Assembly: GCF_034421375.1 (NCBI RefSeq)
Contig: NZ_CP139779.1
Location: forward strand, 992,001-1,056,000
Length of the DNA stretch: 64,000 nucleotides
Origin: Microbacterium invictum
GTDB lineage: Bacteria > Actinomycetota > Actinomycetes > Actinomycetales > Microbacteriaceae
Direction of reading: 5' to 3'
Positions 33,869-42,848 of the stretch are shown piece by piece. The notes under the pieces are model-generated. The model had not been told where the DNA came from. It did no database searches and saw only the letters and a program-made list of their open reading frames with translations. Positions within the stretch are counted from its first letter, which is position 1. Each line of letters starts with the position of its first letter. The position numbers and the translations under genes are program-made.

Positions 33869-34843
33869 GTGGCACGAACCTCCAGCAAGAAGCGCAAGCG
33901 TCCGGCATCCCGTCCCCGTCCCAGTGGTAACCCGCAGCGGCAGCCGGTCGCCCCGACCCGTGCACCGAAGAAGGCGACCGCGCGCGACTGGATCGGCGCC
34001 GCACGCCTGCGCACGCTGCCGCTGGCGGTGACGCCGGTGCTCATCGGCACGGGCGCCTCGATGCTCGTGCTCGACGGGCTCCGCTGGGTGGTCGCACTGT
34101 GCTGCCTGGCCGTGGCGGTCTGCCTCCAGATCGGCGTCAACTTCGCCAACGACTACAGCGACGGGGTCCGGGGCACCGACGACGTCCGGGTCGGCCCCGC
34201 GCGGCTGACCGGCGCCCGGAAGGCGAAACCGCGCACGGTGCTGATCGTGGCGCTGGGCTTCTTCGGCATGGCCGCCGTCGCGGGCCTCGCCGTGGTCATC
34301 CGCACCCAGCAGTGGTGGCTCCTGCTCGTGGGAGCGGTGTGCCTCGTCGCCGCGTGGTTCTACACCGGCGGCAAGCGCCCCTACGGCTACTACGGGCTGG
34401 GCGAGGTCGTCGTCTTCGTCTTCTTCGGCCTGATCGCCACCCTCGGAACCACCTGGGTGCAGGCGCTCGCCCTGCCGCAGGAGGCGTGGTTCGGTGCCGT
34501 GGGTGCGGGCCTGTTCGCCTGCGCGGTGCTGCTCGCGAACAACCTCCGCGACATCGATCAGGACCGCGCCGCCGGCAAGCGCACCCTGTCGGTGCTGATC
34601 GGGCGGCGCGCGTCGCAGGTGCTCTTCACCGTGCTGATCCTCGGGCCGTTCGTCATCTCCGGCTGGATGGCCCTGTTTTACCCCGTCGCCTGGCTGACCC
34701 TCTTCGGGCTTCTCGCGGCGCTGCCGGCGGTGCTGATCGTCTGGACCTACCGACTCCCGAGAGAACTCGTCGTCGCCCTGGCGCTGAGCTCGCTCGCGTC
34801 GCTGTCCTACGGGGTGTTCTTGTTCTGGGCGTTCGTCGGCTGA
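33869..34843 (+). CDS. menA: 1,4-dihydroxy-2-naphthoate polyprenyltransferase
   Basis: Attaches the polyprenyl tail to DHNA in the membrane. The 324-residue UbiA-family protein has NFANDYSDGVRGTDD near 91-105 (first Asp-rich motif) and NNLRDIDQDRAAGKRTLSV near 225-243 (second motif). It has eight or nine helices. The first 40 residues form a basic, Arg/Lys-rich cytosolic extension. Its last 37 bp overlap the convergent DUF4229 gene. Confidence 0.94.
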   Translation: MARTSSKKRKRPASRPRPSGNPQRQPVAPTRAPKKATARDWIGAARLRTLPLAVTPVLIGTGASMLVLDGLRWVVALCCLAVAVCLQIGVNFANDYSDGVRGTDDVRVGPARLTGARKAKPRTVLIVALGFFGMAAVAGLAVVIRTQQWWLLLVGAVCLVAAWFYTGGKRPYGYYGLGEVVVFVFFGLIATLGTTWVQALALPQEAWFGAVGAGLFACAVLLANNLRDIDQDRAAGKRTLSVLIGRRASQVLFTVLILGPFVISGWMALFYPVAWLTLFGLLAALPAVLIVWTYRLPRELVVALALSSLASLSYGVFLFWAFVG

Positions 34844-35145
34844 TCGACCGGCCGGTCCTCTGCGATCGCGTCGGCCGCGGCATCCTCGTCATCGGCGTCC
34901 GCGTCGGTCGCCCCGCGTTCGGCGCGGCCGGTGCGCGGGGGTCGTCCCGCTCCGAGCTGTGAGGTGACCTCGTTCAGGGGGCGGCGCAGGAACAGCAGCG
35001 ACAGGCTCAACCCGATGAGGGCGGCGAAGATCGCGGCGAGCCAGTAGAGCTGCTGGAAGATCGGGAAGAGCATCATGATCCCGAACGGCACGAGGAACGC
35101 CAGCAGCCGCAGCACGGAGTAGACCAGGGCGGAGCGGGCTTTCAC
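34807..35145 (-). CDS. DUF4229 membrane protein
   Basis: A 112-residue protein with two adjacent membrane helices (about 5-26 and 30-52), then LRRPLNEVTSQL and an acidic, disordered tail. This layout is that of actinobacterial DUF4229 proteins encoded next to menA; function unknown. GTG at 35143-35145 with TAAACT 6 nt upstream. The end of the gene lies inside the menA coding region on the opposite strand. Confidence 0.82.
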   Translation of the reverse strand: MKARSALVYSVLRLLAFLVPFGIMMLFPIFQQLYWLAAIFAALIGLSLSLLFLRRPLNEVTSQLGAGRPPRTGRAERGATDADADDEDAAADAIAEDRPVDQPTNAQNKNTP

Positions 35146-35151
35146 CGCTTC

Positions 35152-35157
35152 AGTTTA
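35152..35157 (-). promoter_or_regulatory. Leaderless -10 element of the DUF4229 gene
   Basis: TAAACT read on the minus strand, 6 nt before the GTG. Confidence 0.5.
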
Positions 35158-35218
35158 CGTCGGGCGCGGCCCGACCCTCATCGCCACGACCCCCAGGCCG
35201 CGCCCAGCCCAGCGCGCC

Positions 35219-35224
35219 TAGGAT
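35219..35224 (+). promoter_or_regulatory. Leaderless -10 element of the PLDc_N gene
   Basis: TAGGAT, then ggggac, then ATG at 35231. Confidence 0.5.
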
Positions 35225-35230
35225 GGGGAC

Positions 35231-35695
35231 ATGACGAGGGTGCTCCTCATCGCGGCATTGCTGGCCACGGTGTTCTGGGTCTACAGCATCGTCGACTGCG
35301 CCCTGCAGCCGTCGAATCGGCATCGCGGTGTGAGCAAGCCGATCTGGATCCTGATCGTCATCCTCCTCCCCGTCCTCGGCGGTGTGCTGTGGTTCGTGGT
35401 GGGCCGCCTCCGCAAGAAGACGATCGCCGCCCGGCGCGCCCCCGATGACGACCCCGAGTTCCTCGGACGGATCGGCTCGATCAGCGATCAGGACGAGCGC
35501 ATCCGCCGGCTCGAAGAAGAACTCGCGCAACTGGATGCCGAGGCCGACGACCCCCGCTTCGGTCCGTCGGAGCGGGGCGCCGCGCCGGGCACCACGATCG
35601 AACCGCCGCCGAGCGGCAGCGACCGCTCCGCCCGCACCGGCGATCGTCCGGCCGACGACGATGACCCGCTCGGCACCCGCGGACCGCTGAGCTGA
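35231..35695 (+). CDS. PLDc_N-domain membrane protein
   Basis: A 154-residue protein. Two helices (about 3-20 and 36-55) carry the phospholipase D N-terminal (PLDc_N) pattern: YSIVDCALQPSNRHRGVSKPIWILIVILLPVLGGVLWFVVGR. A charged cytosolic tail with a short coiled coil (RIRRLEEELAQLDAEADD) follows. There is no phosphodiesterase domain. A membrane anchor of unknown role, commonly adjacent to menD in this group. Its TGA precedes the menD GTG by one base. Confidence 0.85.
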   Translation: MTRVLLIAALLATVFWVYSIVDCALQPSNRHRGVSKPIWILIVILLPVLGGVLWFVVGRLRKKTIAARRAPDDDPEFLGRIGSISDQDERIRRLEEELAQLDAEADDPRFGPSERGAAPGTTIEPPPSGSDRSARTGDRPADDDDPLGTRGPLS

Positions 35696-35696
35696 G

Positions 35697-37493
35697 GTGA
35701 CGGGCGACGCCTCCGGGGCACAGGCTCCGTCGACCGATGCCGCCGCGGCGCTGCTCGGCGCGCTCGTGGCCGGAGGCGTCCGCCACCTCGTCCTCAGCCC
35801 GGGATCGCGCTCGCAGGCGCTCGCCCTGGTGGCCGCGGAGTTCGAGCGGCAGGGCATCGCGCGCCTTCACGTGCGCATCGACGAACGCGTCGCCGGATTC
35901 CTCGCCCTCGGGATCGGGCGCGAGTCGGGCGTGCCGGCTGCCCTTCTCTGCACGTCGGGGACGGCGACGGCCAACTACCTGCCGGCCGTGCTCGAGGCCC
36001 ATCACGCCGGCGTCCCGCTGCTGCTTCTCACCGCCGACCGCCCGCCCGAGCTGCGCGGCATCGGTGCGAACCAGGCCACGCGCCAGCCTGGGCTCTACAC
36101 CGGGTTCACCCGGTGGGAGGGCGACCTTCCCGTACCGACCGAGATCGACGAGACCGGCGACGGCGATCAGACCGTCATGCTCCGCCGGACCGCGGGCGAG
36201 GCGCTCGCCGCCGCGCGGGGTGAGACCGTCCGACCCGCCGGTCCCGTGCACCTGAATCTGCCGTACCGCGACCCGCTCGCCGGCGCGCTGCCGCGCTGGC
36301 TCGCGGCCCCCGTGGGTGCCGAGCCCACCGACGCCGCGCCGCCCGAGTCGTCGGGTGCGCTCTACCAGGGCGGCGGGGGGATCGGCGGGTCGGAGGGATC
36401 CGGCGACGGAGCCGAGGCCGACGCCGCGGCCGCAGTCATCCTCGAACACGGCCCTCGCACCGTGGTCGTGGCCGGCGCTGACGCCGGCCCTGGGGCTGAG
36501 GCGCTCGCCCACGAGGCCGGATGGCCGCTCATCGCCGAGATCGTCAGCGGTGCGCGTTTTGGGCGCCACCTCGTGCACGGATACCGCCGGCTCCTGGCCG
36601 ACCCGTCGCTCGGCGGACGCGTCGAACGCGCCGTGGTCTTCGGTCACCCGACCCTCAGCCGCGAGGTCGCAGCGCTGCTCTCGCGCGACGATGTGACAGT
36701 GCTCGCCGTCCGCGGGCCCGGAGAACCGCTCAACCTCAACGGCGCCACGACCCAGGTCGACGGCGTCTCCGTCGCTCCGGGCGCGGCCGACCGCGCCTGG
36801 CTCGGTGCGTGGATGCGCGCCTCGCACGCGGCATCCGTGGATCTGAGTCCGCCCGCACCCGACCCCGATGCGCTGTCGTCGGCCGTGCCCGACGAGCGCC
36901 TGCCCGCGATCGCGGCCGAGCTCGCGGTGCTCCGCGCACCGGTCGACCGCGCCGCGCTCGTCGACGCTGTGTGGCGTGCGACCTGGCCGCACGACCGGCT
37001 GATGTTCGGCTCGTCCCGGCTGGTGCGCGTGGCCGACACCGTCCTCGGCGGCAAGAAGGTGCCCGTGCACGCCAACCGCGGGCTCGCCGGCATCGACGGA
37101 ACGGTCGCCACGGCGATGGGCATCGCCCTGGCGAGTCAGGATGCCGCGGAGCGCGGCGCCGCCGGCGTGACGCGGGTGCTGCTCGGCGACCTGGCGATGC
37201 TGCACGATGTCGGCGCGCTGCTCGTGCCTCCCGCCGAACGGGCGCCGCGCATGCAGGTGATCGTCGGCAACGACGGGGGCGGCACCATCTTCGACGACCT
37301 CGAGGTCGCCGGTGTCGCCGGCCCCGCGGCCATGGACCGGGTGCTCTACACCCCTCACGAGGTGCGACTCGAGGCGATCGCGAATGCCTACGGCTGGGAG
37401 TACCGACGGGTCGCGACACGATCCGAGCTCGATCAGGCGCTCACCTCGGGTGGTGCGGCCCGACTTCTCATCGAGGTGCCGCTCTCTCGCTGA
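35697..37493 (+). CDS. menD: SEPHCHC synthase
   Basis: ThDP-dependent addition of 2-oxoglutarate to isochorismate, first committed step of menaquinone synthesis. The 598-residue protein opens with LVAGGVRHLVLSPGSRSQALAL. The catalytic Glu-bearing strand HVRIDERVAGFLALG is near 57-71. The ThDP/Mg2+ region GDLAMLHDVGAL and VIVGNDGGGTIFDDLE are near 500-530. A glycine-rich linker (about 221-240) is longer than usual. GTG start, coupled to the PLDc_N gene. Confidence 0.94.
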   Translation: MTGDASGAQAPSTDAAAALLGALVAGGVRHLVLSPGSRSQALALVAAEFERQGIARLHVRIDERVAGFLALGIGRESGVPAALLCTSGTATANYLPAVLEAHHAGVPLLLLTADRPPELRGIGANQATRQPGLYTGFTRWEGDLPVPTEIDETGDGDQTVMLRRTAGEALAAARGETVRPAGPVHLNLPYRDPLAGALPRWLAAPVGAEPTDAAPPESSGALYQGGGGIGGSEGSGDGAEADAAAAVILEHGPRTVVVAGADAGPGAEALAHEAGWPLIAEIVSGARFGRHLVHGYRRLLADPSLGGRVERAVVFGHPTLSREVAALLSRDDVTVLAVRGPGEPLNLNGATTQVDGVSVAPGAADRAWLGAWMRASHAASVDLSPPAPDPDALSSAVPDERLPAIAAELAVLRAPVDRAALVDAVWRATWPHDRLMFGSSRLVRVADTVLGGKKVPVHANRGLAGIDGTVATAMGIALASQDAAERGAAGVTRVLLGDLAMLHDVGALLVPPAERAPRMQVIVGNDGGGTIFDDLEVAGVAGPAAMDRVLYTPHEVRLEAIANAYGWEYRRVATRSELDQALTSGGAARLLIEVPLSR

Positions 37494-37539
37494 GACCCCG
37501 GCTCTTCCCGCATCGGCCGGGGTGGGACATCATGGCGGG

Positions 37540-38412
37540 ATGACGACAGCAGACGCCACCGGCTGGATCGGCGATCCCGCGACCGCCCTCCGGGTGGCGG
37601 AGGGATTCGACCTCGCCGCGGTCGACCCGGACGCCACGCCCGCCTACCGCGGATCCAAGGCCGACGGCGTCGCCGATCTCGCCGCCGAGGCGCCGAAGCT
37701 CGACGAGCTGCAGGAGCGCCTGTTCGCCGCGAGTCGCAGCGAGGCGACCGACCAGGCGGTGCTCCTCGTGCTTCAGGCAATGGATTCGGCGGGCAAGGGC
37801 GGGATCGTCCGGCACGTCGTCGGCTCGGTCGACCCCCAGGGCGTCATGCTCACCGCCTTCAAGAAGCCGACGCCCGAAGAGCTTGCGCACGACTTCCTTT
37901 GGCGCATCGAGCGGCGCCTGCCCGAACCGGGGTTCATCGGGGTGTTCGACCGGTCCCACTACGAGGACGTGCTGATCGGGCGCGTCCGCGCCCTGGCCCC
38001 GGCCGACGAGATCGAGCGGCGCTACGACGCCATCAACGACTTCGAGGCCCGCGTCGTCGCGAGCGGCACCCGGATCGTGAAGGTGATGCTGCACATCTCG
38101 CACGCCGAGCAGGGCGCGCGGCTCATGGAGCGTCTGGACCGCCCCGACAAGCACTGGAAGTACAACCCCGGCGACGTCGACGAGCGCGCGCTCTGGCCCG
38201 ACTACATGGCGGCCTACCAGACGGTGTTCGAACGCACGTCGACGGCCGTTGCGCCCTGGCATGTGGTTCCGGCCAACCGCAAGTGGTACGCCCGGCTGGC
38301 GGTGCAGCGGCTTCTCGTGGATGCGCTCGAGGCCGTGAACCCGCAGTGGCCTCCGGCCACCTTCGACGTCGCGCTCGAGAAGGAGCGGCTGGCCGCCACC
38401 ATGCCGTCGTAG
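37540..38412 (+). CDS. PPK2-family polyphosphate kinase
   Basis: A 290-residue class I PPK2 enzyme, transferring phosphate between polyphosphate and nucleoside diphosphates. Walker A is in LQAMDSAGKGGIVRHV (about 77-92) and Walker B in GVFDRSHYEDVLIGRV (about 132-147). The lid motif and conserved end (HVVPANRKWYARLAVQRLL) are present. The ATG at 37540 is the first plausible start after menD. Nucleotide preference cannot be set from sequence alone. Confidence 0.9.
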   Translation: MTTADATGWIGDPATALRVAEGFDLAAVDPDATPAYRGSKADGVADLAAEAPKLDELQERLFAASRSEATDQAVLLVLQAMDSAGKGGIVRHVVGSVDPQGVMLTAFKKPTPEELAHDFLWRIERRLPEPGFIGVFDRSHYEDVLIGRVRALAPADEIERRYDAINDFEARVVASGTRIVKVMLHISHAEQGARLMERLDRPDKHWKYNPGDVDERALWPDYMAAYQTVFERTSTAVAPWHVVPANRKWYARLAVQRLLVDALEAVNPQWPPATFDVALEKERLAATMPS

Positions 38413-38459
38413 CCGCGGCTCGCCGTCGGCGCAGCGGCCGCGCCCCGGGAGCGCATCCG

Positions 38460-38465
38460 TAGGCT
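38460..38465 (+). promoter_or_regulatory. Leaderless -10 element of the DUF885 gene
   Basis: TAGGCT, then gggtcg, then GTG at 38472. Confidence 0.5.
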
Positions 38466-38471
38466 GGGTCG

Positions 38472-40157
38472 GTGAGCGCCCCCACCGACCCGGTCCGTCT
38501 GATCGCCGACGACTACGTCGCCCGTCTCGCCGCGCACGAGCCGGATGCGGCTCAGGCGATCGGCTTCACCGACGGCCCGCCGCTTCCCGACCTCTCACCG
38601 GAGTGGCTGCAGGAGCGGTACGCCCTGCAGGGCGAGGTGATCGCCCGGCTCGACGCCCTGGACCTCGAGGCCGGCGACCCCTCGCTCCGCGCAGCGCTGC
38701 GCGAGCGCATGGAGCGCGAGCGTCTGCTCTTCGACACCGGCTTCACCCCGCGGCTCGTCGCGGGGCTCGCCACCCCGATCCATCACGTGCGCTACGCCGT
38801 CGAGGGCCTGACCGTGACGGCGGATGCCGCGGGTGAGGCGCTGCTGCGCCGGATCGAGGCCACCCCCGCCGCGACCCGGCAGTACATCGACAGCCTGCGC
38901 TGGGCCCGCGAGAACACCGCGCGATTCACCGGCGGCGGCGTCGCGCCCGTGCGGCAGCTCGACACGCTCGCCGCCCAGGTCGAGCGGTGGGTCGACACCG
39001 ATTGGTTCGGCACGATCCCGGTCGACGAGAGCGTCGGGGACGCCCCCCGCGCTCGGCTCCGGGCCGCCGCCGACGAGACGGCGGGGGCCCTGCGCGACCT
39101 CGTCGCGCTCCTGCGCGACGAACTGCGACCGGCGGCGCCGACGGTCGACGCGGTAGGGGCGGAGGTCTACCCGAGCATGGCCGCCGGAATGCTCGGCGCC
39201 TCGATCGACCTCGCCGAGACCTACGCCTGGGGGTGGGCCGAGCTCACCCGGCTGGTCGCGGCGTCGCACGAGCTCGCCACGATCCTCGGGGGCTCCGCCG
39301 GCCCGGGCGGGGGTGACGACCCCGTGCGCGCGGCCGCCGCCCTTCTCGACGTCGACCCGCGCTACCGGCTCGACGGCATCCCCGCCATCCGGGCGTGGCT
39401 TCGCACCCGCGTCGCCGAGACGACCGCCGCGCTCGCCGACGCCTTCGAGCTGCCGGCCGCCGTCGACCGCGTGGAGTGCGTCGTCTCCGAGGCATCCAGC
39501 GGCGTCGTCTACTACACCCCGGCGCCGCCGGATGGATCGGCGCCCAGCCGCATCGTGTGGACGATCCCGAGCGGCATCCCGGTCGCGGCCAGCTGGCAGG
39601 AGGTGACGAGCGTCCACCACGAGGGCCTCCCCGGGCATCACCTGCAGTTCGTCGTCACCGCCTCCGATCCGGGCCTGCACCCGTGGCAGCGGCACCTCTG
39701 CCACATCCACGGCTACGCCGAGGGATGGGCCCACTACGCCGAGCAGCTCTCCGACGACCTCGGTCTCATCCGCGATCCCGCCGAGCGGCTGGGGCTCCTC
39801 CTCGGCCAGATCTGGCGCACCGTGCGCATCGTCGCCGACATCGGCCTCCACACCGGGTGGGCGGTGCCGGACGGCGTCATCGTGCCCACCCAGCCGTGGA
39901 CGCCCGCGCTCGCGCGCGAGATGCTCGAGCGTTTCGCCCTGGTCGAGCCGGCGCTCGCCGCGTTCGAGGTCGACCGCTACCTGGGGTGGCCCGGCCAGGC
40001 GCTGGCGTTCCGCGTCGGCGCGCGTCTGTGGACGCAGGCCCGCGAGGCGCGAGCAGCGCGCGACGGCGGGGCCTTCTCGCTTCGGGAGTTCCATCGCGAC
40101 GCGCTCGCGCTGGGACCGATGGGCCTCGATCCGCTCCGCGAGCGCCTGCTCGGTTGA
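38472..40157 (+). CDS. DUF885-family metallopeptidase-like protein
   Basis: A 561-residue mostly helical protein of the DUF885 family, related to M32/M3-like zinc peptidases. The HHEGLPGHHLQ motif near 382-392 fits an HExxxGHH-type zinc site. The upstream VVYYTPAPPDGSAPSRIVW and downstream HGYAEGWAHYAEQL (with the further ligand Glu) are also typical. There is no signal peptide, so it is cytosolic. Substrate unknown; some relatives act on peptides or dipeptide-like compounds. Confidence 0.88.
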   Translation: MSAPTDPVRLIADDYVARLAAHEPDAAQAIGFTDGPPLPDLSPEWLQERYALQGEVIARLDALDLEAGDPSLRAALRERMERERLLFDTGFTPRLVAGLATPIHHVRYAVEGLTVTADAAGEALLRRIEATPAATRQYIDSLRWARENTARFTGGGVAPVRQLDTLAAQVERWVDTDWFGTIPVDESVGDAPRARLRAAADETAGALRDLVALLRDELRPAAPTVDAVGAEVYPSMAAGMLGASIDLAETYAWGWAELTRLVAASHELATILGGSAGPGGGDDPVRAAAALLDVDPRYRLDGIPAIRAWLRTRVAETTAALADAFELPAAVDRVECVVSEASSGVVYYTPAPPDGSAPSRIVWTIPSGIPVAASWQEVTSVHHEGLPGHHLQFVVTASDPGLHPWQRHLCHIHGYAEGWAHYAEQLSDDLGLIRDPAERLGLLLGQIWRTVRIVADIGLHTGWAVPDGVIVPTQPWTPALAREMLERFALVEPALAAFEVDRYLGWPGQALAFRVGARLWTQAREARAARDGGAFSLREFHRDALALGPMGLDPLRERLLG

Positions 40158-40190
40158 GAGGCTGACAGACCGGCGGCCGAACGCGATCGG

Positions 40191-41204
40191 TCAGTCGGCG
40201 AGCTGCGGCAGCACCTCACGGCCGAGGAGCTCGATCCCCTCCGCCGGCACCCGCCCATGGGGGGTGCCGAACTCGATGCGATCGACGCCGGCGTCGATGA
40301 GCAGTCGCGCCTGGCGGGCGATGTCGTCGGGAGCGCCGGCGAACGCGAACAGCTCGAGCACGTCGCGCGGGATCAGTCGCCCCGCCGCCTCCTCGTCTCC
40401 GTCGGCGAGCCGGGAGCGGATGCCGGGGAGCAGCCCCTCGGGCAGGTCCACCGTCGGGTCGAGGGCGGCGATCACGTCGAGGTACATCGCCACCTCCCGG
40501 CGGGCGAGCGCCCGGGCCGCGTCGCCGTCGCGATCGACGACCGTGACCGCACCGAGCACGATGCCGACGTCTCCGTCCCCGCGGCCGGCCTTCCGCAGGC
40601 CGGGACGCAGGCGCTCGCGCACGACCTGCACCATCGCGGGGTTCGCCGAGCCGCCGATCTTGATCTCGTCCGCGATCTCGCCCGCAAGCGCCATGCCGCG
40701 CGGGCCCCACGACCCGATGAGCATCGGCGCCCGTCCGCGCGTCACGGGGTAGCGCAGCCGAACGCCCGGCTCGAGACGGAACACGCGTCCCTCGTATCCC
40801 TCGCCCCTGCCGCTCAGCAGCGACTGGATCACCCCTGCCGCGTCGTGAAGCGCCGTGATCGGCCGCGCGGGCTCCACCCCGATCGCTTCGAGCCACGACC
40901 CGCGGGCGAGGCCCAGATACGCCCGGCCCCCCGAGGCGTCGTCCACGAGCGCGAACTGCCCGGCGATCTCGTAGGGATGCAGGGTGAACGGGTTCCAGCA
41001 CGCGCATCCGAGCCGGATGCGCGTGGTCGTGCCCGCCATCTCGAGCAACGCGGCGATCGGCGGCTGATAGAGCAGATCGGAGAAGACGCTCACCCCGTCG
41101 AAGCCGAGGTCCTCGGCCAGGCGCGCGAGGGCGCCGTACTCGCCGAGGCGCTTGTCGGTCTGAAGGCCCAGGCTCACCTCCACCCGGCGGGAGGCGCCGG
41201 TCAC
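40191..41204 (-). CDS. LLM class oxidoreductase, methylene-H4MPT-reductase-like
   Basis: A 337-residue luciferase-like protein of the Mer-like F420 branch. Landmarks are EDLGFDGVSVFSDLLYQPP near 30-48, GGRAYLGLARGSWLEAIGVEPAR near 91-113, PMLIGSWGPRGMALAGEIADEIKIGGSANP near 160-190 and a C-terminal GVDRIEFGTPHG. The GTG at 41202-41204 overlaps the end of the TIGR04076 gene by 4 bp. It is the last gene of a menF-led operon. F420 use is inferred; substrate unknown. Confidence 0.85.
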   Translation of the reverse strand: MTGASRRVEVSLGLQTDKRLGEYGALARLAEDLGFDGVSVFSDLLYQPPIAALLEMAGTTTRIRLGCACWNPFTLHPYEIAGQFALVDDASGGRAYLGLARGSWLEAIGVEPARPITALHDAAGVIQSLLSGRGEGYEGRVFRLEPGVRLRYPVTRGRAPMLIGSWGPRGMALAGEIADEIKIGGSANPAMVQVVRERLRPGLRKAGRGDGDVGIVLGAVTVVDRDGDAARALARREVAMYLDVIAALDPTVDLPEGLLPGIRSRLADGDEEAAGRLIPRDVLELFAFAGAPDDIARQARLLIDAGVDRIEFGTPHGRVPAEGIELLGREVLPQLAD

Positions 41205-41560
41205 GTGAGCTCGTCGGTCGGGATGGAGCGGATGCCGGTCCGCTCGATCCGCATGATCAGACGCTCCTCGGGGTCGGGGCAGGCCACGAGGTCATCCCTC
41301 TCCAGCCAATCGCCGGCAGGGAGCCGCCGCTGCTTGGCCGGGAGGAGGGGGAGCACCGCCTGGAGGGCGTAGAGGCAGAAGTGACCGCCGTCGGGAAGGC
41401 GCAGCCGACTGCTCTCGACGAGATCGATGTGATCGCCCACGGCCATGCCGCACACCGACCGACCCTCGATCCGTTCGACGACGACCCGGAGGTCATACAG
41501 GTCCGAGGTGGCGCCGTCGCCACTCTCGGAGGCGGGCTCGGGCGTGTTCACGGTGCTCAT
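41201..41560 (-). CDS. TIGR04076-family small protein
   Basis: About 119 residues. The core VVVERIEGRSVCGMAVGDHIDL, then FCLYALQAVLPLLPAKQRRL and CPDPEERLIMRIERT, fits TIGR04076, a small uncharacterised family often near redox enzymes. Two Cys (in SVCGM and VACPDPE) and one in HFCLY are conserved-looking. The ATG at 41558-41560 is the best guess; an ATG 9 bp upstream would add MGR. Ribosome sites are weak for both. Confidence 0.78.
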   Translation of the reverse strand: MSTVNTPEPASESGDGATSDLYDLRVVVERIEGRSVCGMAVGDHIDLVESSRLRLPDGGHFCLYALQAVLPLLPAKQRRLPAGDWLERDDLVACPDPEERLIMRIERTGIRSIPTDELT

Positions 41561-41591
41561 CCTGCCCATCCTGTCAGTCGCTCGCCCGTCG

Positions 41592-42848
41592 TCACGCGAA
41601 GGCGCCGCGGGCACGCCCCTGGTCGTCGCGGACGACGACACCGCCCTTCATGACCAGATCGAGGTCGCGGAGGGCGGTGACGTCGGTGGTCGGATCGCCC
41701 GGGGTCACGACGAGGTCGGCCCACCTGCCCGGCGTGAGCGTGCCGAGCTCACCGTCGGCGCCCAGCCACCGGGCGGGGGCGGCCGTGGCCGCCCGCACGG
41801 CGTCGGGAGCGGCGAGGCCCCCCGCCTGCATGTGCTCGAGCTCGCGCACGACGGCGCTCGTTCCCTCGAAGTCCCAGAACGGCGGCATGTCGCTGCCGAG
41901 CAGCACCTCGACGCCGGCGTCGAGGGCGTGGCGGTACGAGGCCATGTGGCGCGGTCCCGCGCCGAGCGAGCGCTGCTGCATCCACGCCGGCACGCCGAGG
42001 TCGTCGAAGAACGCGCTGGCCCGTGTGACGACGAGCGTCGGCACGAGCGCCGTGCCGTGCGCGGCCATCAGGCGGGCGACCTCGGGGGTGAGCTCGTAGC
42101 CGTGCTCGACGCAGTCCAGGCCCAGCTGCACCGCTTCGGCGATGATCGCCGCAGGCCCCGCGTGGGCCGTGACCTTGCGGCCCCACGCGTGGGCGGTCGA
42201 GATGGCCGCTGCCATCTCCTCACGAGTGAGCTGCGGCGTAGTGATCTCCTCGTGCTCGCCGGCGATGCCGCCCGAGATCATGAGCTTGATGAGGTCGGCG
42301 CCGGCCTTGACCTGCGACCTGACGCCGCGGGCGAACGCGTCGGCGCCGTCGCACTCGAGGGTGTCGTCGCCGTCGAACCCGTGACCGCCGGTGCAGCACA
42401 GCGCACGCCCCGCGGTGTAGATGCGGGGGCCCGGCACGTGACCTGCGGCGATCGCGCGGCGGAGGGCGAAGTCGGCGCCGCCCTTCTCGGCGACGCAGCG
42501 CACCGTGGTGACCCCCGACAGCAGGGTCCGGCGCGCGCCGTCGGCCATGTACAGCGAGAGCTCGTGGGGGCTGAGGCCGCTGACCACGTCGCCGCCCGCG
42601 CCCGGGAGCGACAGCGAGAAGTGCGTGTGCATGTTGATGAGCCCCGGCATCACGAAGGCGCCGTCGAGGTCGATCACCCGTGCGGCGCCCCTGACCGCGT
42701 CATCCGGGGTCGTGATCCGCGCGATCCTGCCCTCTTCGATGACGAGAGCGAGCCCCCCACGGGGTGCGGGGTCGACACCGTCGATGAGGTGCAGACCCAC
42801 CAGCACGGCGTCGCCGCGGGTCGGGAGCGAGGGGACGGCGCCGCTCAT
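41592..42848 (-). CDS. Amidohydrolase-family protein (imidazolonepropionase-like)
   Basis: A 418-residue TIM-barrel metal hydrolase. VMPGLINMHTHFSLSLPG near 66-83 provides the HxH metal ligands. VTAHAG near 196-201 and CVEHGYE near 216-222 supply two more His, and GSDMPPF near 304-310 the catalytic Asp. It belongs to the group acting on cyclic amides and dipeptides (prolidase/imidazolonepropionase-like). Its start overlaps the menF stop by 4 bp, and the next gene follows after 31 bp. Confidence 0.88.
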   Translation of the reverse strand: MSGAVPSLPTRGDAVLVGLHLIDGVDPAPRGGLALVIEEGRIARITTPDDAVRGAARVIDLDGAFVMPGLINMHTHFSLSLPGAGGDVVSGLSPHELSLYMADGARRTLLSGVTTVRCVAEKGGADFALRRAIAAGHVPGPRIYTAGRALCCTGGHGFDGDDTLECDGADAFARGVRSQVKAGADLIKLMISGGIAGEHEEITTPQLTREEMAAAISTAHAWGRKVTAHAGPAAIIAEAVQLGLDCVEHGYELTPEVARLMAAHGTALVPTLVVTRASAFFDDLGVPAWMQQRSLGAGPRHMASYRHALDAGVEVLLGSDMPPFWDFEGTSAVVRELEHMQAGGLAAPDAVRAATAAPARWLGADGELGTLTPGRWADLVVTPGDPTTDVTALRDLDLVMKGGVVVRDDQGRARGAFA

